Counted from the stretch's first letter, positions 34,124 to 44,340 are shown. The stretch is DNA of 47,399 bases from an uncultured Gammaproteobacteria bacterium (GCA_903888615.1 CAISUE010000057.1:1-47399); one strand, 5' to 3'. The notes: generated by a model from the sequence alone, not told the origin. Translations and numbers: made by a program.

Positions 34124-35560
34124 ATGAAATCAACGCCTTGGCGCTTAGGAATACCGTGTTTATTGCTCGTTTTCAATTCTGCTGAAGCGAAGATTCCTTA
34201 TCAAACCATGTCGCTGAATGATGCGGTTGACTTAGCTTTACGCTTTAATCCGCAATTGGAAATCGCAGGTTTAAATCGTCTCATTCAAAAATACAATCTC
34301 AGGGTCGTTAAAAATCAATACGAATGGCATTATGCGTTAAATGCCTCTAGTCAATACACGTGGCTTAAAAACCCTACCTATACCCAGGCTGGCCAAACTT
34401 ATGACTTACAACCTTCAGCAACGCTGAATGTGGCAAGTGGAGCAACGATTAATACCACCATGAACAATGTTATGGTCAATCCCAATGGTATTAAGAATGC
34501 CTCGAGTTATAATCCCGGCATTAGCGTTGATATCCATCAACCTTTGATGCGCGGTTTTGGTCCAGCGGTTAACTTATCACCCTTAGCCAATGCCATCGAT
34601 CAAGAAAAAATCAATCAACTTAATTTAAAACAAGCGGTGATCAATACCATTGTACAAGTGGCTCTGGCTTACGAAAATGTCATTCTTGCCAAACAAACTA
34701 TTCATATTCAACAAATGACTGTGGCTGATGTAAAGCAGCGCATCCATGACAATAGCATTAGAATTCACGCCGGTATTATGCCACCGGGTGATAATATTCA
34801 AGCAACCGCCGATTTAGCCAATGCCCAATTGGGCTTAAATGCCGCTCAATACGCTTATACGCAAAGTAGACTCGCTTTTTTAAACGACGTGGGTGTATCG
34901 CCCCATGAACCGCTCGATGTCAAAACTACCCTTGATAATCCCATTCACCCCTTGCCTACCTTAGCCAATATCCAAGCCGCTATTTTAGCCAATGATGGGG
35001 ATTACCAACGATTAATAATCAATCACCGCATCAATCAACGCAATTGGCGAGTGGCTACAGACGATCAACGCTCCCAAGTGGATTTAACCCTAACAGGTAT
35101 TTCAGGTAATAACTCTGGAATCGCTAATCTGGTCAACGGTGCCCATACCACTGCTGCCATTGGTTTAAACGTGTCAATACCGATTGATGACGTGCGCTTA
35201 AAGCAACGCGTCTTGACTGCGAAAATGCAATTAAGCCAAGATACTATTCATCTTAAAGCGCAACAATGGTTATTGGCAAGTTCTGGCATCAATGCTCTCA
35301 ATAATTTAAAGTCACTGCAAACCCAATTAATATTAGCCAAAAATTCGGTCGATCAACAGCAAAAGACTTTAATCATTGCCGCTCAAAAATTACATTTTGG
35401 CTTGGGTTCAGCCCTTGATCTTAGTACACAACAAAAAAATTTAACCCAAGCACAATTAATTTATAGCAGTAGTCAAATCAATTATTTCAATACTTGGTTG
35501 CAATTCCGACAATTAACAGGCGAGACACTCAATGATTTTCATATAACGATTCGGTATTAA
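34124..35560 (+). CDS. TolC-like outer-membrane efflux protein
   Basis: An outer-membrane channel of the TolC/OEP family, forming a trimeric duct for the adaptor and transporter encoded downstream. The 478 residues start with a signal peptide (cleavage probably after NSAEA, about residue 23). Two similar halves, each rich in long helices, follow, with the family's DAVDLALRFNPQL motif at 33-45 and a related repeat near the middle. The usual length (about 430-490) is met. It begins the four-gene operon, and the next start is two bases beyond the stop. Confidence 0.88.
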   Translation: MKSTPWRLGIPCLLLVFNSAEAKIPYQTMSLNDAVDLALRFNPQLEIAGLNRLIQKYNLRVVKNQYEWHYALNASSQYTWLKNPTYTQAGQTYDLQPSATLNVASGATINTTMNNVMVNPNGIKNASSYNPGISVDIHQPLMRGFGPAVNLSPLANAIDQEKINQLNLKQAVINTIVQVALAYENVILAKQTIHIQQMTVADVKQRIHDNSIRIHAGIMPPGDNIQATADLANAQLGLNAAQYAYTQSRLAFLNDVGVSPHEPLDVKTTLDNPIHPLPTLANIQAAILANDGDYQRLIINHRINQRNWRVATDDQRSQVDLTLTGISGNNSGIANLVNGAHTTAAIGLNVSIPIDDVRLKQRVLTAKMQLSQDTIHLKAQQWLLASSGINALNNLKSLQTQLILAKNSVDQQQKTLIIAAQKLHFGLGSALDLSTQQKNLTQAQLIYSSSQINYFNTWLQFRQLTGETLNDFHITIRY

Positions 35561-35562
35561 CC

Positions 35563-36702
35563 ATGAAAATCGCCTATTTTTTATTAATGCTAACATTGCT
35601 TATTTTAAACGCTTGCACCCGTCATACAACGTCAGATGAAGTCATTGCCGTTTCAAAACAGTTATTAGTCGTACCTCAACGCTACAGTGGTATTATCAAA
35701 CCCTTATCGCTCCTGAATATCACCGCTTCCGCCGATGGTACGATTGAATCCTTACCCATTCACTTAGGCCAAAACGTTACCGTTCATAGCGTATTGGTCG
35801 TTTTAAATTCCCCCAAATATGCCCATGATTATCAACAAGCGTTATTGACGTATTTAAAAACCAAAAGTGATTACAGCAATCAAGTAAAAAAATTTCAAGG
35901 TACTACGGAATTGTGGGTCAATGGCTTAATTGCACGCAATGATTATGACAGTCAACAAAGTGATTTAACCAATGCTTATGCCCAACTCTTACAACAACAA
36001 CACGAATTAAACACTTATTTATCCACTGCCAGTAACCTTGACCAATCGTTACAATTAAAGGATCAACAGCAACTCAAAGCTATTTTTCAACAACAAAGCC
36101 GTTTATTAACGATCCTTGCTCCTAGCAATGGGATCGTGTTAGCACCGCTTAAATCGAATACCAATAGTGCTAATGCCGATAATTTACCAATGCTAGGGAC
36201 GAATATCAAAGCAGGCGACAGCCTATTAAGCTTAGGCAATTTAAGTGGTTATTTAATCGATATCACTGTCAATCAAATGGATATCGACACGATTAAAGTG
36301 GGCCAAAAAGCGCAAGTGACCAGCGATGCTTTTCCTGAAACCTTGATAGGTACTGTGTCACAAGTGGGTATTCAAGCACAACACGATGATAATGCCGGCT
36401 TTTCTGGCATGCCCAGCTTTCCCGTTCAAATTCGTGTCGATGTCTTACCGATCACTGCCAGTGAGCATATTCGCTTGGGCATGAGTACCCAAGTTGCCAT
36501 CGAAACGGGTGTTAACTTACCGACACTCAGTATTCCGATCAAGGCTGTAGGGCAAGTCAATGGCCAAACTGTTGTGATGCGTGTTGTGCATAAAAAATAT
36601 CAACGCGTGGTGATTAGCACTGGCATTACCACACCAGATCACATTCAAGTCTTAACAGGTTTAACCGAAGGAGAAAACATTCTTGCCACTTATCCAACTT
36701 GA
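35563..36702 (+). CDS. Periplasmic adaptor lipoprotein (MacA/HlyD family)
   Basis: A membrane-fusion protein linking the MacB-type transporter to the TolC-like channel. The 379 residues start with a lipoprotein signal, lipobox LNAC (Cys18). The biotinyl-lipoyl segments (about 50-85 and 170-225), an alpha-helical hairpin (about 85-160) rich in Gln and Leu, and a beta-barrel domain follow. MacA of E. coli is membrane-anchored, but lipid-anchored adaptors are common. It overlaps the ATPase gene by 20 bases, so translation is probably coupled. Confidence 0.85.
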   Translation: MKIAYFLLMLTLLILNACTRHTTSDEVIAVSKQLLVVPQRYSGIIKPLSLLNITASADGTIESLPIHLGQNVTVHSVLVVLNSPKYAHDYQQALLTYLKTKSDYSNQVKKFQGTTELWVNGLIARNDYDSQQSDLTNAYAQLLQQQHELNTYLSTASNLDQSLQLKDQQQLKAIFQQQSRLLTILAPSNGIVLAPLKSNTNSANADNLPMLGTNIKAGDSLLSLGNLSGYLIDITVNQMDIDTIKVGQKAQVTSDAFPETLIGTVSQVGIQAQHDDNAGFSGMPSFPVQIRVDVLPITASEHIRLGMSTQVAIETGVNLPTLSIPIKAVGQVNGQTVVMRVVHKKYQRVVISTGITTPDHIQVLTGLTEGENILATYPT

Positions 36703-37366
36703 TGCCATCACTAAACATTACACGGTTGGTACGACCCTTCAGCCAGTCTTGCCACCGCTCTCATTGACCGTTAACCACGGTGAATATGTAACGATCATTG
36801 GCGCTTCTGGCTCTGGAAAATCCACGTTAATGCATATTTTAGGCTTTTTAGATCAAGCTGATTCAGGTACTTATCGTTTTAACGATGTGATTATTCCTTG
36901 GGCAAACAGTGATCAATTAGCGAACATTCGCAATCGCTCGATTGGCTTTGTCTTTCAAGCCTTTCATTTATTACCACGCTTAAGTGTCCTTGACAATGTT
37001 GCGCTTCCCCTACGCTATCAAGGTATTCACCACTCTTTAGCTAAAGAGCGCGCCACGTTTGCCCTTGAACAAACCTTAATGACGGCGTTTGTTGGGCGTT
37101 ACCCTCAACAATTATCCGGTGGTCAACAACAACGCGTTGCTATCGCCAGAGCCCTTGTCACTGAACCGGCGTTAATCTTAGCCGATGAACCCACCGGTGC
37201 CCTCGATAGCCAAACGTCGGATGAAATACTGCTTGTTTTTGATGCGCTGCATCAAGTGGGCAAAACCCTGATGGTTGTCACGCATAATCCGCACGTAGCC
37301 CTGCGCAGTAGGCGCATCATTCAATTAACCGCAGGTTGCATTGTCGATGATAGGTTAAACACATGA
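36683..37366 (+). CDS. ABC transporter ATPase (MacB/LolD type)
   Basis: The nucleotide-binding subunit of a MacB-type exporter. The 227 residues have Walker A GASGSGKST (37-45), a Q-loop in FVFQAFHLLPRLSVLDNV, signature LSGGQQQR, Walker B ALILADEPTGALD and the H-loop VVTHNP. The start is TTG 36683, because GGAG lies nine bases upstream, inside the end of the adaptor gene. The next gene starts on its stop codon (ATGA at 37363). Unlike E. coli MacB, ATPase and permease are separate polypeptides here. Confidence 0.92.
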   Translation: MPLIQLDAITKHYTVGTTLQPVLPPLSLTVNHGEYVTIIGASGSGKSTLMHILGFLDQADSGTYRFNDVIIPWANSDQLANIRNRSIGFVFQAFHLLPRLSVLDNVALPLRYQGIHHSLAKERATFALEQTLMTAFVGRYPQQLSGGQQQRVAIARALVTEPALILADEPTGALDSQTSDEILLVFDALHQVGKTLMVVTHNPHVALRSRRIIQLTAGCIVDDRLNT

Positions 37367-38553
37367 CTTGGTCTTTACTATTGTCCGAAGCGCTAGGCAA
37401 TTTAATGGCCCATAAATGGCGTTCTTTGCTAGCGATATTAGGTATTTTAGTGGGGGCAGCATCGGTGACAGCGATGTTATCGATCGGTACCATTGCCACC
37501 CATAAAACCTTAGCTGAATTTCAAATCTTAGGCACGGATTTAATGGCAATCGATTTATCGCTCAATGACACAATGAGGCGCGATAGCGCAGCGGTTTTTT
37601 TAACCCCCCGTGACTGGGCAAGTTTACCCGCCACTATCCCTTCGATCCATCGCATCGCCCCTTTTGGTTTATTGCCCGCAACATTGAGTATGAACGGCAC
37701 ACGATTACATGCCAATGCCCTAGCCGCGGATCCTGGGCTATTTTCATTATTACGCACCCAGTTAACGGCTGGGCGTTTATTTAGCGCTTTGGATCAAGAT
37801 CGCAATTTTTGTGTCATCGGCAGTGATGTGTTAATGCCTGCAACGATCACACCCATCCACGCTATCGGTCAAACCCTACAAATTCAAAATGTCTTTTTTA
37901 CCATTGTCGGTGTCCTGAAACCGTGGCATGGCAATAGTTTTTTCAATAATAACCTCGATCAAAGCGTTCTTATCAGTTATGCTTCTGCCACCAAATTACC
38001 TTTATATTTCGCGTTAAGCAGTGCCCTTTTGCAATTAAAAACACCGGCTGATTTAGCTGCAACTCAAAGTGCTATCGTTAAACAAATACATCATCGTAAT
38101 GGGCAATTAACAGCCACTGTCCGCAGCGCCAGCTTATTACAAGAAACTCTGTTGCGGCAAAAACACACCCTTAATTTGATGCTGTATCTGATGAGTAATA
38201 TTGCCTTATTGGTCGGCGGCATTGGAATTATGAATGTCATGTTAGTCTCAGTCAGTGAACGCAAAAAAGAAATCGGTTTACGTTTAGCCATCGGGGCAAG
38301 ACAACACCATATTCAAGCGTTATTTTTAAGCGAAGCGGCATTATTAGGTTTATGGGGTGGCATCAGCGGTTGTATCTTGGGTGAACTTGCCACATTCATC
38401 ATCAGCGTTTTTAGTGATTGGGCATTTCACTTTTATGAAATGCCCGTGGTCATGGGTTTAATGATTTCAATTTTCACTTGCGTATTTTTTGGTTTTTATC
38501 CAGCCTATCACGCTTCCCGTTTAAATCCAATCACGGTATTACGGACTGATTAA
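37363..38553 (+). CDS. MacB-type ABC transporter permease
   Basis: The membrane subunit of the tripartite exporter. The 396 residues follow the FtsX/MacB plan: one membrane segment (about 20-42, LLAILGILVGAASVTAMLSIG), a periplasmic domain of about 220 residues, and three C-terminal segments (about 265-290, 320-345, 355-380). The conserved GIGIMNVMLVSVSERKKEIGLR motif precedes the last ones, and the C-terminus is ASRLNPITVLR. The substrate (macrolide, peptide, toxin or siderophore) cannot be told. It overlaps the ATPase gene by four bases. Confidence 0.9.
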   Translation: MTWSLLLSEALGNLMAHKWRSLLAILGILVGAASVTAMLSIGTIATHKTLAEFQILGTDLMAIDLSLNDTMRRDSAAVFLTPRDWASLPATIPSIHRIAPFGLLPATLSMNGTRLHANALAADPGLFSLLRTQLTAGRLFSALDQDRNFCVIGSDVLMPATITPIHAIGQTLQIQNVFFTIVGVLKPWHGNSFFNNNLDQSVLISYASATKLPLYFALSSALLQLKTPADLAATQSAIVKQIHHRNGQLTATVRSASLLQETLLRQKHTLNLMLYLMSNIALLVGGIGIMNVMLVSVSERKKEIGLRLAIGARQHHIQALFLSEAALLGLWGGISGCILGELATFIISVFSDWAFHFYEMPVVMGLMISIFTCVFFGFYPAYHASRLNPITVLRTD

Positions 38554-38613
38554 ATAGAAGGTTCTTATTCTGCCTGTGTTAAAATTACCAAATTTACCAG
38601 CATTATCTCTTTT

Positions 38614-39744
38614 ATGACCCTCGATACTCTGACTTTCAGCCAACAATTGATTAATCGCGCTTCAGTGACACCCAGCGATGGTGGCTGTTTAGCGCTCATT
38701 GAACAAGCTTTAAGACCCTATGGTTTCAAAGCGGAATATGTTAACCAAGGTGTGGTTAAAAACTTGTATTTAACACAAGGTGTTAAAGGTCCGTTAATGG
38801 TTTTTTTAGGCCATGTCGATGTGGTACCGCCTGGCCCGCCAGAGGCTTGGGCTCATGATCCCTTTACTGCGACAGTAAACGAGGGCTATTTGTATGGCCG
38901 CGGTAGTGCCGATATGAAAACCGCCATTGCGGCTTTTGTAGTAGCCGTGCAGCGCGTCATCAACAGCTCAAACCTTTTACCATTTCGCCTTGGTCTGTTA
39001 CTGACCAGTGATGAAGAAGGCCCTGGTCTCGATGGTATTCGTCATGTCATGAAGGTATTGCAACATCGTGGCGAACACATTGATTATTGTCTTGTTGGTG
39101 AACCCTCTAGCACGAAGCACTTAGGCGATACCCTTAAAATTGGCCGTCGTGGCAGTTTATCGTTCAACTTGATTATCCATGGTATTCAAGGCCATATCGC
39201 CTATCCCCAATTCGCACACAATCCGATTCATTGCTTTGCACCCATATTACAGCGCTTAATTACCACTACCTGGGATCAAGGGTATGTCGATTTTGAAGCC
39301 ACCACTTTTCAATGTTCCCATATCCATGCCGGCGTCGGCGCCACTAATATCATCCCCGGTGAATTGACACTGAACGCTAATTTTCGCTATGCACCGAGTG
39401 TGACCGCCGAGTATTTACGTCACCAGGTAGAACATATTTTAAACGATGCGCATTTAAAGTATTCCATTGAGTGGCACCATTCCGGCGAACCTTTTATCAG
39501 TGCGCCAGGGCCATTGCGCGCGGCTGCCATTCACGCCATTGAAACCATTACCGGCTTGATACCAAACTGTTCAACCGATGGTGGCACTTCCGATGGTCGC
39601 TTTGTCGCACCCACGGGTACGGAAGTCATTGAATTAGGCGTTTGCAATAAAACCATTCATCAAATTGATGAATGTGTCAAAATTAGCGATCTTGACACCT
39701 TAACCGCTATTTATACCGAATTACTCACGAGACTTAACGCATGA
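38614..39744 (+). CDS. dapE: Succinyl-diaminopimelate desuccinylase
   Basis: It releases LL-diaminopimelate in the lysine and peptidoglycan precursor pathway, using two zinc ions. The 376 residues show GHVDVVPPG with metal ligand His67, RGSADMKTA with bridging Asp100, SDEEGPG with catalytic Glu134-Glu135, and the conserved SLVGEP-like VGEPSS and DGGTSDGRF stretch. The length matches E. coli DapE (375). It overlaps hemE by four bases (ATGA), an unusual pairing but clearly one transcript. The gene starts 60 bp after the export operon, so it may read through from it. Confidence 0.93.
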   Translation: MTLDTLTFSQQLINRASVTPSDGGCLALIEQALRPYGFKAEYVNQGVVKNLYLTQGVKGPLMVFLGHVDVVPPGPPEAWAHDPFTATVNEGYLYGRGSADMKTAIAAFVVAVQRVINSSNLLPFRLGLLLTSDEEGPGLDGIRHVMKVLQHRGEHIDYCLVGEPSSTKHLGDTLKIGRRGSLSFNLIIHGIQGHIAYPQFAHNPIHCFAPILQRLITTTWDQGYVDFEATTFQCSHIHAGVGATNIIPGELTLNANFRYAPSVTAEYLRHQVEHILNDAHLKYSIEWHHSGEPFISAPGPLRAAAIHAIETITGLIPNCSTDGGTSDGRFVAPTGTEVIELGVCNKTIHQIDECVKISDLDTLTAIYTELLTRLNA

Positions 39745-40772
39745 GCTTTACCAATGACCGTTTTTTACGCGCTTTAACCAATCAACCCTTAGACCGGCCG
39801 CCGCTATGGATGATGCGCCAAGCTGGCCGTTATCTACCCGAATACCTCGCCACACGCGAACGTGCAGGGAGTTTTTTAAATTTATGCAAGACACCTGAAT
39901 TGGCTTGCGAAGTCACCCTGCAACCTATTGCGCGCTTTGGTTTTGATGCAGCGATTTTATTTTCAGATATTTTAACGATTCCCGATGCAATGGGACTAGG
40001 ATTATCGTTTAATGAAGGTGAAGGACCCCGTTTTGCTAATCCCATCCGCACGCTGGACGCCATTGAACAATTGGGCATTCCCGATCCACAACAAGAATTA
40101 CGTTATGTCATGGATGCGGTTAAACTCATTAAACACGAATTAGCCGCTTCTATTCCATTGATCGGCTTTGCCGGCAGTCCGTGGACCCTAGCCAGTTATA
40201 TGATTGAAGGCGGTGGCAGTAAAGATTTTATCAATAGCAAAGCACTCCTTTATGCCCAGCCTGAAGCCATGCATCGCTTACTCGATAAATTAACTCAAGC
40301 CGTTAGCTTATACTTAAATGCCCAAATTGATGCTGGGGTCGATGTCGTGATGTTATTCGACAGTTGGGGCGGCATGCTACCGACGAACAGTTTTCAGGCA
40401 TTTTCACTCGCTACCATGAAAAAAGTCATCGATCAATTAAAGCCAACGGTGCCTGTGATCGTTTTCACTAAAGGTGGTGGTATGTGGTTAAATGACTTAA
40501 ATAATATTGGCGCTACAGCGCTTGGCATCGATTGGCAAACCGATTTGGCTTATGCCAGAGCCTGTTTACCCAATACGTGTTTGCAAGGCAATTTAGATCC
40601 CACGGTGTTATTTACCAATCCTCGCGTCGTGCGTGATACCACGCTGGCTATGCTGCAGGCTCAAGGTGCAAACCAACAATATATCGCGAATTTAGGTCAT
40701 GGTATTTTACCCAAAACGCCACTTAAAAATGTCGACGCTTTTGTACAAACCGTGCAAGAATTTCGCTATTAA
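39741..40772 (+). CDS. hemE: Uroporphyrinogen decarboxylase
   Basis: It converts uroporphyrinogen III to coproporphyrinogen III in haem synthesis. The 343 residues show the N-terminal signature PPLWMMRQAGRYLPEY, the LFSDILTIPDAMG stretch with the catalytic Asp, GFAGSPWTLASYMIEG, FDSWGG and the C-terminal GNLDP and NLGHGI motifs. Its start codon overlaps the dapE stop. Confidence 0.95.
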   Translation: MSFTNDRFLRALTNQPLDRPPLWMMRQAGRYLPEYLATRERAGSFLNLCKTPELACEVTLQPIARFGFDAAILFSDILTIPDAMGLGLSFNEGEGPRFANPIRTLDAIEQLGIPDPQQELRYVMDAVKLIKHELAASIPLIGFAGSPWTLASYMIEGGGSKDFINSKALLYAQPEAMHRLLDKLTQAVSLYLNAQIDAGVDVVMLFDSWGGMLPTNSFQAFSLATMKKVIDQLKPTVPVIVFTKGGGMWLNDLNNIGATALGIDWQTDLAYARACLPNTCLQGNLDPTVLFTNPRVVRDTTLAMLQAQGANQQYIANLGHGILPKTPLKNVDAFVQTVQEFRY

Positions 40773-40829
40773 CAAATCAAGTTCATTGCAAAGCAACACA
40801 TAAGAAAGCAACGGCAATTAAAATGAAGA

Positions 40830-40838
40830 TGGTATAAT
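40830..40838 (+). promoter_or_regulatory. folE promoter, extended -10
   Basis: TGG followed by consensus TATAAT (40833-40838) is 32 bases before the folE ATG. The -35 position is poor, as is common for extended -10 promoters. Confidence 0.55.
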
Positions 40839-40870
40839 CCACAGCTTAACTTATAACGATATCATCACTT

Positions 40871-41413
40871 ATGCGCCAAGCCTTTGCAAACATCATCGAA
40901 GCCGCCGGAGAAGATTCACAGCGTGAAGGTTTGCGTGATACCCCACAACGCGCAGCGAAAGCGTTTGCGCATTTAACCGAAGGTTACCAGCAATCACTTA
41001 ACGATATTGTCAATGGGGCAATATTTCATGCCGATAACGATAATATGGTTATCTTGCAAGATATTGAATTTTATTCTTTATGTGAACACCATCTGTTACC
41101 ATTTTTTGGTAAATGCCATATCGCTTATGTGCCAACCGGCAAACTTTTAGGCTTATCCAAAATGGCCAGGATCGTCGATATGTTTGCCAAACGCTTGCAA
41201 ATTCAAGAACGCTTAACCTCAGAAATCGCTACTGCGATTGCAGAAGTCACCGGTAGTCTTGATGTGGCAGTCCTCATTGAAGCCAGTCATTTCTGCATGA
41301 TGATGCGCGGTGTACGCAAACAACATGCTTTGATGAAAACCACCGCCATGTTAGGGGTTTTTAAAACGTCCACAAGCATGCGTAAAGAATTTTTTAATTT
41401 GATTAATCCTTAA
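40871..41413 (+). CDS. folE: GTP cyclohydrolase I
   Basis: It forms dihydroneopterin triphosphate, the first step of folate synthesis. The 180 residues have the zinc-binding motifs [10 protein letters not shown] and HFCMMMRGV, the family signature [18 protein letters not shown] and the substrate loop [15 protein letters not shown]. It is shorter than the E. coli enzyme (222) and matches the short bacterial form. The gene has its own promoter and a terminator inside the end of the convergent malic-enzyme gene. Confidence 0.95.
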   Translation: MRQAFANIIEAAGEDSQREGLRDTPQRAAKAFAHLTEGYQQSLNDIVNGAIFHADNDNMVILQDIEFYSLCEHHLLPFFGKCHIAYVPTGKLLGLSKMARIVDMFAKRLQIQERLTSEIATAIAEVTGSLDVAVLIEASHFCMMMRGVRKQHALMKTTAMLGVFKTSTSMRKEFFNLINP

Positions 41414-41439
41414 CAAGTTAATTAGCATGTAACTTTTTT

Positions 41440-41470
41440 GCCACGAATGAATTAATCCGTGGCTTTTTTA
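41440..41470 (+). terminator. Rho-independent terminator of folE
   Basis: GCCACG (41440-41445) and CGTGGC (41458-41463) form the stem, followed by TTTTTTA. The terminator overlaps the last codons of the convergent malic-enzyme gene, so it works only in the plus direction. Confidence 0.75.
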
Positions 41471-43164
41471 TACGGCAAATAAGCAGGCGTCCACATTTTG
41501 GCATGAATTTTTTGTGTCAATTCTTCAATCAAGATTGGCTTGGCCAAACCTTCAGCCATCGCACATTCAGCGACTGCCACTGCGACTTCAAAAGAAACTT
41601 CACGAATTTTCGTTAACGGTGGCAATAAATTAGCTGATGGGTCAAAGCGCGCTGGAGAACACGCTGCCAGTGTCTTAGCTGCTACCATAAACATCCGCTC
41701 AGTGATACGACTAGCCCCTACGGTAATTACGCCAAGGCCAATCCCAGGAAAAATATACGCATTATTGGTTTGATCAATGCGGTATAATTGACCATTTTTC
41801 ATAACATCCGGGAAAGGACTGCCAGTACCGATTAAAGCACGATTATCGGTCCATTTTAAAATATCTGCCGGTATTCCTTCGCAGCGATGAGTGGGATTCG
41901 ATAAGGGTAAAATAATCGGCCGCTCGACACCACTGGCCATCGCCCGAATGACTGCTTCACTAAAGACGCCTGGTTGACCACTAACGCCAATCAGAATGGT
42001 TGGGCGAACATGGATCACGACTTCTTCGAGAGAAATACTGTTTTTATCAGCCACTTGCCAAGCGTAAATACAGTCGCGTGATTGCAATAAAGGCTTTTGG
42101 AAATCTTTGACATAAGGGCTGTCATCCAACAATAAACCATGGCGACCAACGAAAAAGAATTTTGAACGTGCTTGTGCTTCTGTTAAACCACCATCCATCA
42201 TCGCTTGCTTCAAAAGCATCGCAATGCCACAACCCGCAGACCCAGGCCCTACCATGACAATTTTTTGTTCGGCAATCGTGCTAGCATTGGCATTGATGGC
42301 AGCAAGCACGGTGGCTAACGCAATCGCCGCAGTACCTTGAATATCATCATTAAACGTACATAATTGATCACGATAACGGTCTAATAAAGGATTAGCATTG
42401 GTTTGAGCAAAATCTTCCCATTGCAACAACACTTTAGGAAAACGTTTTTTAACCGCCGTTACAAAAGCATCAACGAAATCATCATAGTCTTGACCCCGAA
42501 TCCGCGGGTGATGCCAACCGATATATAAAGGGTCATTTAATAATTCAGGATTATCGGTGCCGGCATCCAATAAAATAGCTAAGGTTGTATCAGGATGAAT
42601 GCCCGCGCAACCACTGTAAAGCGCTAATTTACCAATGGGAATCCCCATGCCGCCTGCACCTTGATCACCCAAACCCAAAATACGTTCGCCATCAGACACG
42701 ACAATCACTTCGATATGATCCAAACGTGACAAACTCAAGATATCATCGATTCGATCTTGATGCGGATAGGCAATAAAAAGTCCGCGTGGCCGCCGATAGA
42801 CATGACTGAATCGCTGACAACCTGCACCCACCGTTGGCGTATAAACGATCGGCATGATTTCAGTGACATACTCAGTCAATAATTTGTAAAAAAGGGTTTC
42901 ATTGGAATTTTGTAAATCACGCAAATAAATATATTGTTCTAAAGCGGAATTTTTACTTTTAAACGTATTGTAAGAACGGATCAATTGTTCTTCGATTGTT
43001 GCAATATGGGTCGGCAAAATACCGTACAAACCAAAATCGTGCCGCTCTTGCTCATTAAAAGCCATACCTTTGTTTAAAAAGGGATCCCGCACTAAGTCAA
43101 AATCACTGAGTTCGACTTCTAAATAACTATTATCTTCAGCATCTGTCTTAATGTGGTAAACCAT
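41452..43164 (-). CDS. NAD-dependent malic enzyme
   Basis: Oxidative decarboxylation of malate to pyruvate. The 570 residues follow the large bacterial/eukaryotic type (E. coli MaeA has 565): the malate-binding PIVYTPTVG, catalytic regions LQWEDFAQTNA and FNDDIQGTAAI, the metal site VVSDGERILGLGDQGAGGMGIP, the NAD loop VMVGPGSAGCGIAML and LSNPTHRCE. A GGAGCG site lies before ATG 43164. NAD preference is inferred from the family, since the motif that would decide NADP use is not clearly visible. Confidence 0.93.
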   Translation of the reverse strand: MVYHIKTDAEDNSYLEVELSDFDLVRDPFLNKGMAFNEQERHDFGLYGILPTHIATIEEQLIRSYNTFKSKNSALEQYIYLRDLQNSNETLFYKLLTEYVTEIMPIVYTPTVGAGCQRFSHVYRRPRGLFIAYPHQDRIDDILSLSRLDHIEVIVVSDGERILGLGDQGAGGMGIPIGKLALYSGCAGIHPDTTLAILLDAGTDNPELLNDPLYIGWHHPRIRGQDYDDFVDAFVTAVKKRFPKVLLQWEDFAQTNANPLLDRYRDQLCTFNDDIQGTAAIALATVLAAINANASTIAEQKIVMVGPGSAGCGIAMLLKQAMMDGGLTEAQARSKFFFVGRHGLLLDDSPYVKDFQKPLLQSRDCIYAWQVADKNSISLEEVVIHVRPTILIGVSGQPGVFSEAVIRAMASGVERPIILPLSNPTHRCEGIPADILKWTDNRALIGTGSPFPDVMKNGQLYRIDQTNNAYIFPGIGLGVITVGASRITERMFMVAAKTLAACSPARFDPSANLLPPLTKIREVSFEVAVAVAECAMAEGLAKPILIEELTQKIHAKMWTPAYLPYKKATD

Positions 43165-43346
43165 GGTGCGACGCTCCAGCGTAAACAGTGATCATTTAAT
43201 GAAGCGGGTGATTGTACCATTTTTGACGGAATTCCTCCAGCCTGAATAATAGATGAGAAATATCAGCTACCAGCGCTTATCAAAGCTTGTTAGTACTAAA
43301 TAAAGTGGGTAATACCTACAAACAAACTGAACACTGTATGCTGTTA

Positions 43347-44339
43347 TCATCCTAAGACAAATTTACTCGCAGCCCCCGCAACTTCTTGGGCTAGCCGCGG
43401 CACTAAATAGCCCGCTAATGCTGCTCGTAAGCGTTGCATCAGTAATGTCGCTTCAACCACTGGCACTTCAAAATGGGCACCGCCATTAACGCGATCCAAA
43501 AGATGCAAATAATAAGGCAAAATCCCGGCTTGTTGAAACAATGTTATCGATAACTCGCGTAAGACATCCACCTGATCATTCACACCTCGCAATAACACAC
43601 TTTGATTTAACAAAGTCACACCGTTTTTTTGTAAGCGTTGCATACTGCCGACAAACGAGGCATCTATTTCTCGCGGATGATTAATATGCGTCACCAACAC
43701 AGGCTTTAAACGGCTGGTGGTAAACCATGTGATTAATGCTGGTGTGATCCGACTGGGAATAAAAACCGGCAAGCGCGTGTGAATGCGTAACGTTTGAATA
43801 TGAGGAATCATACTGATTTTAGCCACCAAAGCAGCTAACACATGATCGGGCGCCAACAAAGGATCGCCACCGCTTAAAATCACTTCATTAATTTCTGGAT
43901 GCTGCTGAAGATAATCTAGCGCGTGAATCCATTCTGTTTGACTGGGTTTATTGTCGTGATAAGGAAAATGGCGCCGAAAACAATAACGGCAATTGATACC
44001 ACACGCCCCCGTAACAATCAACAATGCCCGACTTTGATATTTATGCAATAAGCCGGGAATAGGATTAACGTGATTTTCTAGCAAAGGATCATCCACAAAT
44101 CCCAAGCGTTGCTCCATTTCAATGCCACTAGGCAAGATTTGCACCAATAACGGATCTTTAATATCACCTTTGGTCATTTTTTGAATAAAGGATCGAGGAA
44201 CTTTCAAACGAAAATCCGCATCTGCCTTAAACGCTGCTGGCAATAATTCTTTTGGCAACTCCAACAAAGTGAATAATTCAACAGGATCGCTTAATGCTTC
44301 AGCTAATGCTTGCTGCCAAACGACAGGAGTGATCATCAT
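43347..44339 (-). CDS. epmB: EF-P lysine 2,3-aminomutase EpmB
   Basis: A radical-SAM enzyme converting lysine to beta-lysine, which EpmA then attaches to EF-P Lys34. The 330 residues carry the iron-sulfur motif CGINCRYCF (Cys113, Cys117, Cys120), the SAM-binding EVILSGGDPLLAPD and a PLP-lysine region at the C-terminus (APGAASKFVLG-like end). The length fits EpmB/YjeK (342) rather than the longer catabolic lysine 2,3-aminomutases (about 415). It starts on the stop of the 89-residue gene. Its substrate EF-P is encoded 27 kb away. Confidence 0.9.
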   Translation of the reverse strand: MMITPVVWQQALAEALSDPVELFTLLELPKELLPAAFKADADFRLKVPRSFIQKMTKGDIKDPLLVQILPSGIEMEQRLGFVDDPLLENHVNPIPGLLHKYQSRALLIVTGACGINCRYCFRRHFPYHDNKPSQTEWIHALDYLQQHPEINEVILSGGDPLLAPDHVLAALVAKISMIPHIQTLRIHTRLPVFIPSRITPALITWFTTSRLKPVLVTHINHPREIDASFVGSMQRLQKNGVTLLNQSVLLRGVNDQVDVLRELSITLFQQAGILPYYLHLLDRVNGGAHFEVPVVEATLLMQRLRAALAGYLVPRLAQEVAGAASKFVLG

Positions 44340-44340
44340 T

